Under the pieces are notes generated by a model. It searched no databases. It was given only the letters and a program-made list of their open reading frames with translations, and was not told where the DNA came from. A DNA stretch of 6,921 bases from SAR324 cluster bacterium (GTDB taxonomy: Bacteria; SAR324; XYD2-FULL-50-16), in contig NVSR01000097.1 in assembly GCA_002401295.1 (NCBI GenBank), positions 1-6,921 of the forward strand, in the 5' to 3' direction. The stretch's first letter is position 1; each line of letters starts with the position of its first letter. A program made the position numbers and the translations under genes. Of this stretch, positions 1 through 6,921 are shown in pieces.

Positions 1-629
1 TTTTGAATAAATTCTGTAAATTCATTTGTAGCTTTTTTTAAAGATAAATTTAAATCAAGTGAGTTTGCTTTAGACCACTCAATAAAATATTTTTTTTTAA
101 ACAATCCACTCGAAATCAAGTTATGGATTTCTTTAATATTTAATTCTTCTAATCTTTCTTGAACCCAGTATTTTCTAGTTTCACCATTATGGGTAAAGTT
201 ATGTCCTAAATTCTGAAAAAACTCTGTTAAAAGATGAGATGTTCTATAAGGAAACTTATCATTATCTCCACAAATCATTTCAGATAATTGAAGTTCAAAG
301 TCAATATTTTCTTCCCTTGCTTTCAATAATTTTAATGATTCAAGGCTTTCTTTTGACTTTTTTCTTGAGAATTTATAAGCAGAGTCTCTTAAAATAGTTT
401 CTGCAATTTTCAATGCATGATCATCTATATCCATATTATGTAAATATTGATTTGCAGGTGCTATAAGGATTTCTAAACGATTCATTTTAACTTTACTACA
501 TGATTCTAGTTGAGGCAATACTTTGTTTTTCCACTTCTCTATAAGTTCAGACCGAGGAGTATATTTAACAATAGAGGATAACTCATGAAATACCTCTTTA
601 AAAAAATCTACTAACTTTTCATTTTCCAT
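1..629 (-). CDS. Partial hypothetical protein, faintly AbiJ-like (C-terminus outside window)
   Basis: An open frame with no stop runs from the ATG at 627-629 to the window edge, giving the first 209 residues. It is mostly helical and charged, with no signal peptide or membrane segment, so it should be cytosolic. Residues 126-156 contain an FPYRTSHLLTEFF segment followed by GETRKYWV, then a helix (RLEEL) and LISSGLFKKKYF. An R-x-x-x-L-x-x-FF block followed by G-x-TR-x-x-W recalls the N-terminal domains of AbiJ-type abortive-infection proteins, which usually precede a HEPN RNase domain; that domain would lie beyond the edge. This match is from memory and weak. The start codon lies 24 bases past the palindromic repeat at 654-719 and has only a poor ribosome site (GGGTAG), as is common for integron cassette genes. 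An A9 run (90-98 on the plus strand) encodes part of the FKKKYF stretch. The gene is certainly open; its function is uncertain. Confidence 0.72.
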   Translation of the reverse strand, partial: MENEKLVDFFKEVFHELSSIVKYTPRSELIEKWKNKVLPQLESCSKVKMNRLEILIAPANQYLHNMDIDDHALKIAETILRDSAYKFSRKKSKESLESLKLLKAREENIDFELQLSEMICGDNDKFPYRTSHLLTEFFQNLGHNFTHNGETRKYWVQERLEELNIKEIHNLISSGLFKKKYFIEWSKANSLDLNLSLKKATNEFTEFIQ

Positions 630-653
630 ATTTACTACCCATTTCAATGTAAG

Positions 654-719
654 ATAACGTTTGAGGAGAGCAATATTTTACCCGCTCTTGGGTAAAATAT
701 TGGCTCCTGCGTTTTGTTA
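654..719 (-). repeat. attC-like palindromic repeat, copy 1
   Basis: The outer ends ATAAC (654-658) and GTTAT (716-720) are complementary. Inside them are an unpaired spacer (TTTG against GCGTTTT), a short pairing arm (GAGC 668-671 with GCTC 703-706), and a long stem. The stem pairs AATATTTTACCC (672-683) with GGGTAAAATATT (690-701) around the loop GCTCTT. A single G at 702 is left bulged in the right arm. Read on the minus strand, the element starts TAACAAAACG and ends CAAACGTTA, much like Vibrio integron attC sites. It lies 18 bases after the stop codon of the 349-residue gene and 24 bases before the start of the next gene. There is no T-tract, so a simple terminator is less likely. It is 83% identical to the copy at 1817-1882. 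That it is an attC site is an inference; the repeat itself is plain in the sequence. Confidence 0.75.
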
Positions 720-737
720 TGATGTTTTAGTCGTCAT

Positions 738-1787
738 TTAGGCTTCAGTTATTTCTTCTAATATAGCTTTTTCAGTAACTGTTAAGTCTTCTACTTTCTC
801 ATATGATACTTTTAAGAGTGTTCCAAAGTTATTTTTCCCTACTTTTGTACTGTCATTATTTGATATTATATTATAAAAAGTAAATTGATTTTCCCTAGTT
901 AACAGTCCATCAAAAAAGATTTTATATATTTCTTTAGAGTCTTTAAATGATGAATTAGATAATCCTGAAAAATAGCTATTTATTTCTTTTTCTTTTTTGT
1001 CAATTCCTAAGTTGATAATTACTTTGATAAAGTCTTTTGTTGATTTAAGAATATCATTGTCAAAACAACATCTGATCCCTCTAGGGTATGTTGGTATTAA
1101 TTTTTCTCCAATATCTTCATCCTTTAGGATAAGATCTAAAAATTGTTGAAAAAATACTAATTCATACTTTTCAGTATATGCTTTTGTTTTTTCAGAGTTA
1201 TCTAACTGTAAATAAGCTTTTTTAAGTATGTTATAGTCTTCTTTTTCTAAATCTCTTGATAATAATTCATCTAATAAGTTAGAAATATCTTTAGGGACTT
1301 TTAAAAGTCTATTTAATATATGAAGCGTTTCTTCTCTTTTTATTTTTAAGAATAAACCATATATATCATCCTGAATAAGTTTATTAATTGATTCTACTTC
1401 TTTTTTGATAGCTTGGCTTTTTGAAAGTAATAATACATTTTTTTCACTAATTTTTATAATCTTTCTTTCAACAAATGTAATATAAACACCTACCCCTATC
1501 GCAGCTAATCCAAATAAAATTCCAAAAATTGTAAGGTTATATGAAGCAGCGGTTAATTGATTAGATATACTATTTATCGTTAATTCATTAACTTTACTTT
1601 GAAATTCATATTTATCTTTTAAATCTGAAAGCTCTTTATTTAAATTATCATTTTCTTTATTAAACTCATCAATAATACTATCTATTCGACTTTCTTGAGC
1701 ATTGATTTTTTCAAGCAGTAAACTTTCATTATTTTTTCCGTTAAGAAATAAGGGACTAAGTAATAATATTATTAATAAAATTTTCAT
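738..1787 (-). CDS. Coiled-coil membrane protein of unknown function
   Basis: I do not recognise this 349-residue protein. It begins with a hydrophobic stretch (residues 1-16, MKILLIILLLSPLFLN) that looks like a signal peptide. A heptad-rich coiled coil follows at about 22-70 (repeated L/I with K, E, N and D). A single membrane span lies at about 85-106 (TIFGILFGLAAIGVGVYITFV), ending in ERK. A second charged helix spans 108-150, followed by a mainly helical domain to the end that contains an adjacent Cys pair at 240-241. The expected topology is a coiled coil in the periplasm and a roughly 240-residue cytosolic domain, as in membrane sensors or anchored effectors. The start is supported by a GAGGAAG ribosome site (1797-1803) nine bases upstream. 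The gene stands alone between two copies of the same palindromic repeat, so it looks like a single-gene integron cassette. A defence or stress role would be a guess from that context. Confidence 0.88.
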   Translation of the reverse strand: MKILLIILLLSPLFLNGKNNESLLLEKINAQESRIDSIIDEFNKENDNLNKELSDLKDKYEFQSKVNELTINSISNQLTAASYNLTIFGILFGLAAIGVGVYITFVERKIIKISEKNVLLLSKSQAIKKEVESINKLIQDDIYGLFLKIKREETLHILNRLLKVPKDISNLLDELLSRDLEKEDYNILKKAYLQLDNSEKTKAYTEKYELVFFQQFLDLILKDEDIGEKLIPTYPRGIRCCFDNDILKSTKDFIKVIINLGIDKKEKEINSYFSGLSNSSFKDSKEIYKIFFDGLLTRENQFTFYNIISNNDSTKVGKNNFGTLLKVSYEKVEDLTVTEKAILEEITEA

Positions 1788-1816
1788 TATTGATTGCTTC
1801 CTCTAGTAATTGACTC

Positions 1817-1882
1817 ATAACGTTTGTCGTGAGCGATATTTTACCCGCCCTTGGGGAAAATATTCGTTCCTCGTTTTTGTTA
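1817..1882 (-). repeat. attC-like palindromic repeat, copy 2
   Basis: This is a second copy of the 654-719 element in the same orientation and of the same length, differing at 11 of 66 positions. The ends ATAACGTTTG and TTTTGTTA and the core TATTTTACCCGC are unchanged. The stem pairs GAGCG (1831-1835), ATATTTT and CCC with GGG, AAAATAT and CGTTC (1865-1869). It contains one A-G mismatch, one G-T wobble and a bulged T at 1863 or 1864, the same arm and place as the bulged base in copy 1. On the minus strand the left end reads ACTTAAC, which fits the RYYYAAC box of attC sites. The right end, GTTATGA, fits GTTRRRY only in part. It follows the 116-residue gene by about 50 bases and precedes the start of the 349-residue gene by about 30. 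Confidence 0.75.
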
Positions 1883-1931
1883 AGTATTTTAGCTTGTTCC
1901 TTAGAAAATCAAGATATATTTAAAAGTCAGT

Positions 1932-2282
1932 TTACATTGTTTTCGTTACTTTTGTTACATGAATAGGATTTGAATTTTGTTTTAGGTTTTCCTTATTCCA
2001 TTTTTTTAAAAGTTTAATAATATCTTTGATGCTATTTTTATTAGGGTTAGGGTCTGCCGCAATAATATCTGTTATGGCTCTTACCGCAATATCTTTATAC
2101 TCATGTTTAGTTACTTGATGTAAAGTCGTTGCTAACGTTGATATCCCTGTAAAAACATCATCTATACTAACGGAGTCTAAAGTAACATCAAAGTAAATTG
2201 CGTTTACATTTCGTTTACCTGTTATTGTTATTAATTTTTTTTTGTAACTTGCATGGTCTTGCATTACATTTTTCATACTCAT
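1932..2282 (-). CDS. Small cytosolic protein of unknown function, third gene of the effector operon
   Basis: I do not recognise this 116-residue protein. It has no signal peptide or membrane span. Residues 15-40 look beta-strand rich (LITITG, NAIYFDVTLDSV). The middle is likely helical (DDVFTGISTLATTLHQ), and so is 65-100, which ends in a basic helix (IKDIIKLLKKWNKEN). The ATG lies four bases after the stop of the Sel1-like gene, with GGAAG 11 bases upstream. A second in-frame ATG at residue 3 is possible but is further from that site. The tight spacing means it is translated with the putative effector and immunity genes, so it may be a second immunity protein, a chaperone, or a cargo helper. 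An A9 run (plus-strand T9 at 2235-2243) near residues 14-16 could slip in replication and switch the frame. An attC-like repeat follows it. Confidence 0.8.
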   Translation of the reverse strand: MSMKNVMQDHASYKKKLITITGKRNVNAIYFDVTLDSVSIDDVFTGISTLATTLHQVTKHEYKDIAVRAITDIIAADPNPNKNSIKDIIKLLKKWNKENLKQNSNPIHVTKVTKTM

Positions 2283-2286
2283 GGGC

Positions 2287-2976
2287 TTATCTTCTTCCTA
2301 TTTTCTTCTTTGGTGGTGTGTCTTCTAAATCTTTATCATAGTAGTGTTTTGGGATATCTAGTGTTTTTTGAAGTTGGTAGGCTTTTTTTATTGTGGCTTG
2401 GTCTATTTTCCAGTCGTTTCTTAGAAAATTAAAAACTTCTTGTTTTGTGTAACCGTAATTTACCATTGCTAAAATATACGCGGATGCTTTTGTATTGTTA
2501 TTTAATTCATGATATGTCTTGCCTAAGTTATTTATAGCTTTTGAATTACCGTTACTTGCTGATTTTTCATACCATTTTATACCTTGTTCTGTGTCTTTTA
2601 ATATAACATCGTAAAGATACCCTAATCCATTTGCAGCATCCATACTATGTCTTTCATAGGCTTTTTTATAATAAAAAATTGCATCATTATATTGATGCAA
2701 TTTTTTATAAATATTTCCAAGATTTATTAAAGCATCTATTGAAGCACCCTCGTCATCCATTTTATAAGCTTTTTTATACCATTCAATAGCTTTTTTATTA
2801 TCTTTTATAGTTTGTTGATAAAGCACCCCAATATTATAAGCCGATTCCCCATTAGTATCCGCGTCCTTAGACCACTGTTTAGCTTCGGGGTATCTTAATA
2901 GTCTGGGGTCATTAAATTTTGCTTCAGCATATAGCGTTGTTGTTATAAATAGTAGTATAAGTAATATATTTTTCAT
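2287..2976 (-). CDS. Exported Sel1/TPR-repeat protein, candidate immunity protein
   Basis: This 229-residue protein starts with a clear signal peptide (MKNILLILLFITTTLYA, cleavage probably after residue 17) with no lipobox cysteine, so it should be soluble in the periplasm. The mature part holds about four helical-pair repeats of Sel1/TPR type. They begin near SAYNIGVLY, ALINLGNIY, ANGLGYLY and AINNLGKTY, and the first three continue into a WYKKA, YYKKA or WYEKS second helix. A charged tail ends in PPKKKIGRR. Its ATG follows the toxin stop codon by one base (TAGAATG), with AGGA seven bases upstream inside the toxin gene, so translation is probably coupled. Exported Sel1-repeat proteins directly downstream of T6SS effector genes are often immunity proteins. 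Here the location also suits a partner that acts in the membrane from the periplasmic side. Immunity is inferred from fold, export and position. Confidence 0.88.
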   Translation of the reverse strand: MKNILLILLFITTTLYAEAKFNDPRLLRYPEAKQWSKDADTNGESAYNIGVLYQQTIKDNKKAIEWYKKAYKMDDEGASIDALINLGNIYKKLHQYNDAIFYYKKAYERHSMDAANGLGYLYDVILKDTEQGIKWYEKSASNGNSKAINNLGKTYHELNNNTKASAYILAMVNYGYTKQEVFNFLRNDWKIDQATIKKAYQLQKTLDIPKHYYDKDLEDTPPKKKIGRR

Positions 2977-2977
2977 T

Positions 2978-5900
2978 CTAAAATCCTAATATTTGGTAAT
3001 CTTCTTCGCTTAATGCAATAGATTTTATCTCTTTAATTTTTAAGTTCTTAAGCATTATCATTGGTTGGTTTGCTGAAGCCTTCATCTGCCCATAAGGGGT
3101 TTGTGAATAGTCATAAATTATCTTATATTTCAAACAGATGTCATCATCTGTTTGAACAAGGATATTTACATCAGAATTTGCGACTTGTTCTACACCTGTT
3201 AGATTGTCACTTGGAAGGATATTAAAGTTTGCTACATTGTTTTCATCTACTTCAAATGCTCTGCCATTTTGAACTACTACATCATTAATTAGAACTAAAA
3301 ATCTTTTTACATTGTCGCCTAGTTTTTTAGGTAAATCTATATATGGATATATGTGATAAATATCATAGCTGTTATTGGTAACAATTTTAGTTTGCTTGTC
3401 GTCATTTATTGTGATGTCTATGTTGTACAGGACTGATTTTAATCTTGAAATCTCATTTTTTAAAGCGTGTTCCATTAGGCTTGGGTTTTGCTCATAATTA
3501 CTTGCTATAAATTCTCTGGTTTGGTTCATGCTTGTAAAACCATTAATTTTTAAGGCTTGAATGTCTTCTGTTTTTCCATTTGTCTTTACTTTATAAACTC
3601 CACCTTGTGTTTTTACGGTTTCTAGTAAGAGGTTTGCTGTATAAGGTTTATTACTATCAATGCTATTAAACCATCTTCCATCGTTATGATTTTGTGCATT
3701 AAAGAGTAAACTATCATAAAGATAAAGTTCTAGCTTGGAGTTTTCTATCTTGTCTTTTAAAAAGAACCACACTACTTCTGTAATTGCTATTGCTCCTAAG
3801 GCAAAGAGTGCTGGAGTAAATAGTAGGGCTACATAAAGAGCATTTTTAACACCAACGGCTATAAAATAATCTTCATTTTTCTCGGGGTCAATGGTGCTTA
3901 AGTCATTAACTGCATTTGCCATTACTCCGACTAAACCGAAACGCACTATTACTTTCATGCTAGAAGCAGAAACAACTCTGTCTATTTTTGTTATGTGTTC
4001 TAGGCTTTTTGATAGTGACTTGGCTTTTGGAATCTCATTTCCTGAGTTTTTAGCTAGGTCGGCTATGTAATGTGATGCTGATAATGTATCTCCCATAAAG
4101 CCAATTACATTATGAATTTTTAGTTTTTCTTTGCCTTGAATATACTCACCCATTTTTGCTACGGTAATAAAAAATGATAACATTTTTGTAGAGCTTAGAA
4201 GTTTTTCATATTTTGAGTTATTTCGATACCCTTGATTATTAATATCGTCCTTACTTCCACCAAGCCCTTTTTTTTCTTTAACTTGAGTAACTGTCCCATC
4301 CGCTTTATCCAAATAAAAAGTAACCCCATCTATCTGTTGTAAACTTGTATAAAGCTTTTCAGTATCTGTTTTTACTTTTAGGTCTTTTGCGAAATTGTTA
4401 TCTAAAAGTTTGTTTGTTTGTACGCTTTGTTTTGGAATATCTTGTTCAAACTCTTTTAAGAAGCTTGTTGCGTTATCTTCTCGTCCCTTGTCTTTAAATG
4501 ATGGTGCCATGAAAAGGGTTTTTAGTTTTCCTTTTACTTTTCGTTCTGGGAAATTTTGGTTTGGTTTTTCTATTTTTGCATGGGCTATTAAGGTGTATAT
4601 TGATTTTAGATAATGTTCTTTGATTGGTTCATTATGAAGATTGTTTGCTTTTTCTTCACCTATGCTGTTTAGTTGTTTTGTGATGAAACTTAATAAGTCT
4701 TTTATGGCTTCATTTTTATGGTTAAATACTGAGAGTTCTTCTGTCTCTTTGTCTAGTTCTGCTCTTGGAGCGATTAACATCGTGCTTAGGTTTAGTAAAT
4801 AGTTGTAGTAACTATGTTCTTCGTCTTCATTTTCAAAGGCTTTTATCTCTTGATACTTTTTTATAACATCAGCTAAGTCTGAACTGGCTAAGGTTTTGCC
4901 TAGTGCTTCGGCTAGTTCTTTTGGTGTTCTTAGATGTTTATCGTAAAATATTTCTCTTGTGCTGTTTCCTGTTTTTAAAGATTCAAACCCGTAAGCGTTT
5001 TTAGGGTTTAGTTTATCTTTGGCAAATTTTGGGTCGTAGGCAATTTTTCTGATAGTAATATCAAGTTGTTCAAACTCATCTAAAAGAGGATCTTCTCCTG
5101 AACATATCTTTTTATAGTCTTCTTGATGTTTAATTTCTTTTGCCACTTCATCTAAGCTGTTTTCATTCATTTGTGGGAGTGGTGTTGCATTTTTTAGAAG
5201 GTAGTAGAACTTCTCGCTTTCTTCTTTTAGTCTTGGGCTTAGACTGTCTTTATATTTTTCTCCGTAACATACTGAAAAGGTTAAAAAGGCTAATGCTTTT
5301 ATAGGGCTATTTTTTAGTTCTTTGTGTTTGGTACTGCTGACTAACAAACGCTTATTTGGAGCGCGTCTACTTGTTGTGCACGTATGTTTCCCTGAGCTTA
5401 GGTCTAAACTAAAAGAGTAGTTTCCATTGAAAAAGTCTCTGTCAAGAAATTTTAGTTCTTCATAATACTCATTTGCAATTCTATATTCCATTGCAGGAAC
5501 AATATTGTTTCCTATCATATTGCTTTCAATATGACTTATCATATCTTCTTTCATAATTGTGACAAGGGTTTTATACTGCTCTTGAAGTTTGTCTCTTTGA
5601 GAATTAAACTTTTCTCTTTCTTTTTCACTTACATATAGGTAGTCAATCATATCAGCGATAGCGTAAGGATATTGATTTTTAGCTCTTATGTCATCTATTA
5701 AGGCTTTGTTCATTCCGTAATGTCTGTGGTAGCTTGATTCATATTCATTATATAAATCTTCAACTTCTCCTATTGGGTCATCAATATCAACGACTATACT
5801 TAAGTATGCTCTTGTTTGTTTAGTGATTTCTTCTTTAGTGGTGCTCTTTTTAGCTAGGTCTTTTTGAGTATGTTTTACATTTTTAGAATACTCTTTATGA

Positions 5901-6718
5901 TGTTGAAAATGTTTGTTTGAACTTCCTAGGGTTACGGTTATTGGAGTGAATTTACTTTGCTCGCTTTTAGCGAGCTTTAGGTTTGAATAAACGAGTTCTA
6001 CACTTCCTGAGTCATCATAAATAGGTATGTGTTTTCTGATAACATTAGTCTGTGTATCTTTAAATTGAACACTTTGGATAGTGGGGTTTAACATATCCCC
6101 TCTGTTTACTACTTTATATTCTTTAGTTTCTCCATTATGTTTTACATAGAGGTACGCTTGTGTGTACGTCACTATTTTGTCATGTGTATAACTCAAGTCT
6201 AAGGTGTGATGATAGTTTTTTAGAAGATTAAAGTCTCTTGCAGGTCTTAAGGCTCTTATGTTTTTACCACTTTTTCTAAGGGGATAAATACGGTATTTTT
6301 CTTGTTTGATGTTTTCTTTAGTATCTACTTGCGCGGTTTCAAGTTCTTTAGCTGAAATGGGGTTTGGGCTTCCTCCCCCTTTTACGGGGATAACAGTATT
6401 GGTTTGTCCTGGGTCAACAAGGACTAAGGCCGCGCCTTTGTCCGTTTGACATCCATCAACACGAAGAAGATATTTTACACTTGAGGCACCAACATTACTT
6501 TCTGTTACTGCTGATGTAATAGAAGCAACACAAGTACATTGTCCACCTACACTTATATTATAGGTACATCCATCAATAACAGCTCCAATTAGGTCAATAT
6601 CATGCATTGGCTTTAATCCACCAATGACATGAACTCCTTCACTGCTAATTAATTTAACAATTCCTCCATGTTCACATTGGATAACGCCAGTTTCTACAAC
6701 AATACAAGTATTTGACAT
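2978..6718 (-). CDS. Probable T6SS effector: PAAR-like N-terminus, VasX-like middle, membrane-active C-terminus
   Basis: This 1246-residue protein has no signal peptide. Residues 1-111 are Gly/Val-rich with Cys at 5, 15, 51, 61, 63 and 90 and His at 17, 30 and 39. That pattern fits a metal-binding PAAR-like domain that sharpens the T6SS spike and carries the toxin. A Pro/Gly linker (112-122) follows. The middle resembles VasX-type pore-forming effectors: YRIYPLR (142-148), a strand pair around AYLYV (188-192), and DDPIG (313-317) before a Tyr-rich helical stretch. Residues 340-900 are largely helical and charged. One hydrophobic stretch, 960-987 (ALYVALLFTPALFALGAI onward, ending VVWFFL), could be one long span or a short hairpin. 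A beta-rich domain ends the protein. The likely role is delivery into a rival cell followed by membrane damage. The ATG has GAGG five bases upstream. It is the first gene of a three-gene operon. The T6SS assignment is moderate; the pore-forming mode is less sure, because no catalytic motif is visible and VasX-like matches were judged by eye. Confidence 0.9.
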   Translation of the reverse strand: MSNTCIVVETGVIQCEHGGIVKLISSEGVHVIGGLKPMHDIDLIGAVIDGCTYNISVGGQCTCVASITSAVTESNVGASSVKYLLRVDGCQTDKGAALVLVDPGQTNTVIPVKGGGSPNPISAKELETAQVDTKENIKQEKYRIYPLRKSGKNIRALRPARDFNLLKNYHHTLDLSYTHDKIVTYTQAYLYVKHNGETKEYKVVNRGDMLNPTIQSVQFKDTQTNVIRKHIPIYDDSGSVELVYSNLKLAKSEQSKFTPITVTLGSSNKHFQHHKEYSKNVKHTQKDLAKKSTTKEEITKQTRAYLSIVVDIDDPIGEVEDLYNEYESSYHRHYGMNKALIDDIRAKNQYPYAIADMIDYLYVSEKEREKFNSQRDKLQEQYKTLVTIMKEDMISHIESNMIGNNIVPAMEYRIANEYYEELKFLDRDFFNGNYSFSLDLSSGKHTCTTSRRAPNKRLLVSSTKHKELKNSPIKALAFLTFSVCYGEKYKDSLSPRLKEESEKFYYLLKNATPLPQMNENSLDEVAKEIKHQEDYKKICSGEDPLLDEFEQLDITIRKIAYDPKFAKDKLNPKNAYGFESLKTGNSTREIFYDKHLRTPKELAEALGKTLASSDLADVIKKYQEIKAFENEDEEHSYYNYLLNLSTMLIAPRAELDKETEELSVFNHKNEAIKDLLSFITKQLNSIGEEKANNLHNEPIKEHYLKSIYTLIAHAKIEKPNQNFPERKVKGKLKTLFMAPSFKDKGREDNATSFLKEFEQDIPKQSVQTNKLLDNNFAKDLKVKTDTEKLYTSLQQIDGVTFYLDKADGTVTQVKEKKGLGGSKDDINNQGYRNNSKYEKLLSSTKMLSFFITVAKMGEYIQGKEKLKIHNVIGFMGDTLSASHYIADLAKNSGNEIPKAKSLSKSLEHITKIDRVVSASSMKVIVRFGLVGVMANAVNDLSTIDPEKNEDYFIAVGVKNALYVALLFTPALFALGAIAITEVVWFFLKDKIENSKLELYLYDSLLFNAQNHNDGRWFNSIDSNKPYTANLLLETVKTQGGVYKVKTNGKTEDIQALKINGFTSMNQTREFIASNYEQNPSLMEHALKNEISRLKSVLYNIDITINDDKQTKIVTNNSYDIYHIYPYIDLPKKLGDNVKRFLVLINDVVVQNGRAFEVDENNVANFNILPSDNLTGVEQVANSDVNILVQTDDDICLKYKIIYDYSQTPYGQMKASANQPMIMLKNLKIKEIKSIALSEEDYQILGF

Positions 6719-6921
6719 TCAAGCCTCGTTTATTTCTATATTTTAGTTGTAGAATTATATTAATATTTAATTTAAAATAACATAATTAGTTTATTTATCT
6801 GATATTAAATTTACTTGAGTGGGTAAAAGAGTAAATAAAAAGTGTGATTTGTGGTGGTTATAAACATAATTGAGTAGCAAAAACTATTTATGTCCTTTAG
6901 GTACTTAACAATTTAATATAT
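6719..6921. other. AT-rich intergenic region upstream of the effector operon
   Basis: Apart from the putative promoter and the ribosome site near its left edge, I see no supportable gene, tRNA, hairpin terminator or copy of the palindromic repeat. No other T6SS gene such as hcp or vgrG begins or ends here. Confidence 0.6.
6754..6759 (-). promoter_or_regulatory. Putative sigma-70 -10 box for the effector operon
   Basis: A perfect TATAAT on the minus strand, preceded by TAA and a run of A/T, lies 35 bases upstream of the effector ATG. Transcription would start near 6746-6748, leaving a leader of roughly 28 bases that holds the GAGG ribosome site (6724-6727). No good -35 box is seen, which is usual for Campylobacterota promoters but also for random AT-rich DNA. 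No operator or riboswitch is visible. Confidence 0.5.

Noticed and set aside
654..719. Palindrome as a Rho-independent terminator
   Set aside because: The stem is AT-rich, has no adjoining U-run in either direction, and is repeated with conserved outer ends on both sides of a gene, which a terminator does not need.
654..1882. Palindromes as terminal repeats of an insertion sequence or as a CRISPR array
   Set aside because: The two copies are in the same orientation, the gene between them is not transposase-like, and there are only two copies 1.1 kb apart with no short spacers.
4395..4613. 72-codon plus-strand open frame
   Set aside because: It lies wholly antisense inside the effector gene, has no ribosome site that stands out, and its Cys/Phe/Ser-rich translation is typical of the complement of a lysine-rich gene.
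5959..5975. Perfect hairpin GCTCGCT-ttt-AGCGAGC
   Set aside because: It sits in the middle of the effector coding frame and encodes ordinary residues (around LKLAKSEQ); no T-tract on the coding strand and no second copy, so probably chance.
2978..6718. Rhs/YD-repeat toxin
   Set aside because: The length would fit, but there are no YD repeats and no RhsA-type PxxxxDPxGL core motif.

Overview
The window is AT-rich, tightly packed and read entirely from the minus strand. Low GC, A/T-ending codons, short lysine/leucine-rich signal peptides and a type VI secretion (T6SS) effector-type gene fit a Campylobacterota bacterium of the Arcobacter/Sulfurimonas kind. No rRNA or housekeeping gene is present, so this placement is a guess.

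Right part (about 1930-6760): a three-gene operon read right to left. A promoter-like TATAAT box lies just upstream of a 1246-residue protein. That protein has a Cys/His-rich PAAR-like N-terminus, a middle region resembling VasX-type T6SS toxins, and a strongly hydrophobic segment near residues 960-987. One base after its stop codon begins a 229-residue exported protein of Sel1/TPR-like repeats, a common immunity-protein design. Four bases further on begins a 116-residue cytosolic protein of unknown role. The best reading is a spike-loaded, membrane-targeting effector with a periplasmic immunity protein and an accessory protein.

Left part (1-1882): two unrelated minus-strand genes separated by two copies of a 66-base imperfect palindrome (654-719 and 1817-1882, 55 of 66 bases identical). 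The first gene is a 349-residue coiled-coil protein with one membrane span. The second is an incomplete gene that leaves the window and has a segment faintly like AbiJ-type abortive-infection proteins. Each palindrome has TAAC/GTTA ends, an unpaired spacer, an inner stem with a short loop, and one bulged base at the same place in the same arm. Each sits just after one gene and 24-30 bases before the next start codon. This is the layout of integron attC sites and gene cassettes, so the left part may be a cassette array, possibly carrying defence genes, next to a T6SS effector module. No integrase gene lies in the window.

The last 200 bases (6719-6921) hold only the putative promoter and AT-rich sequence with no gene I can support.
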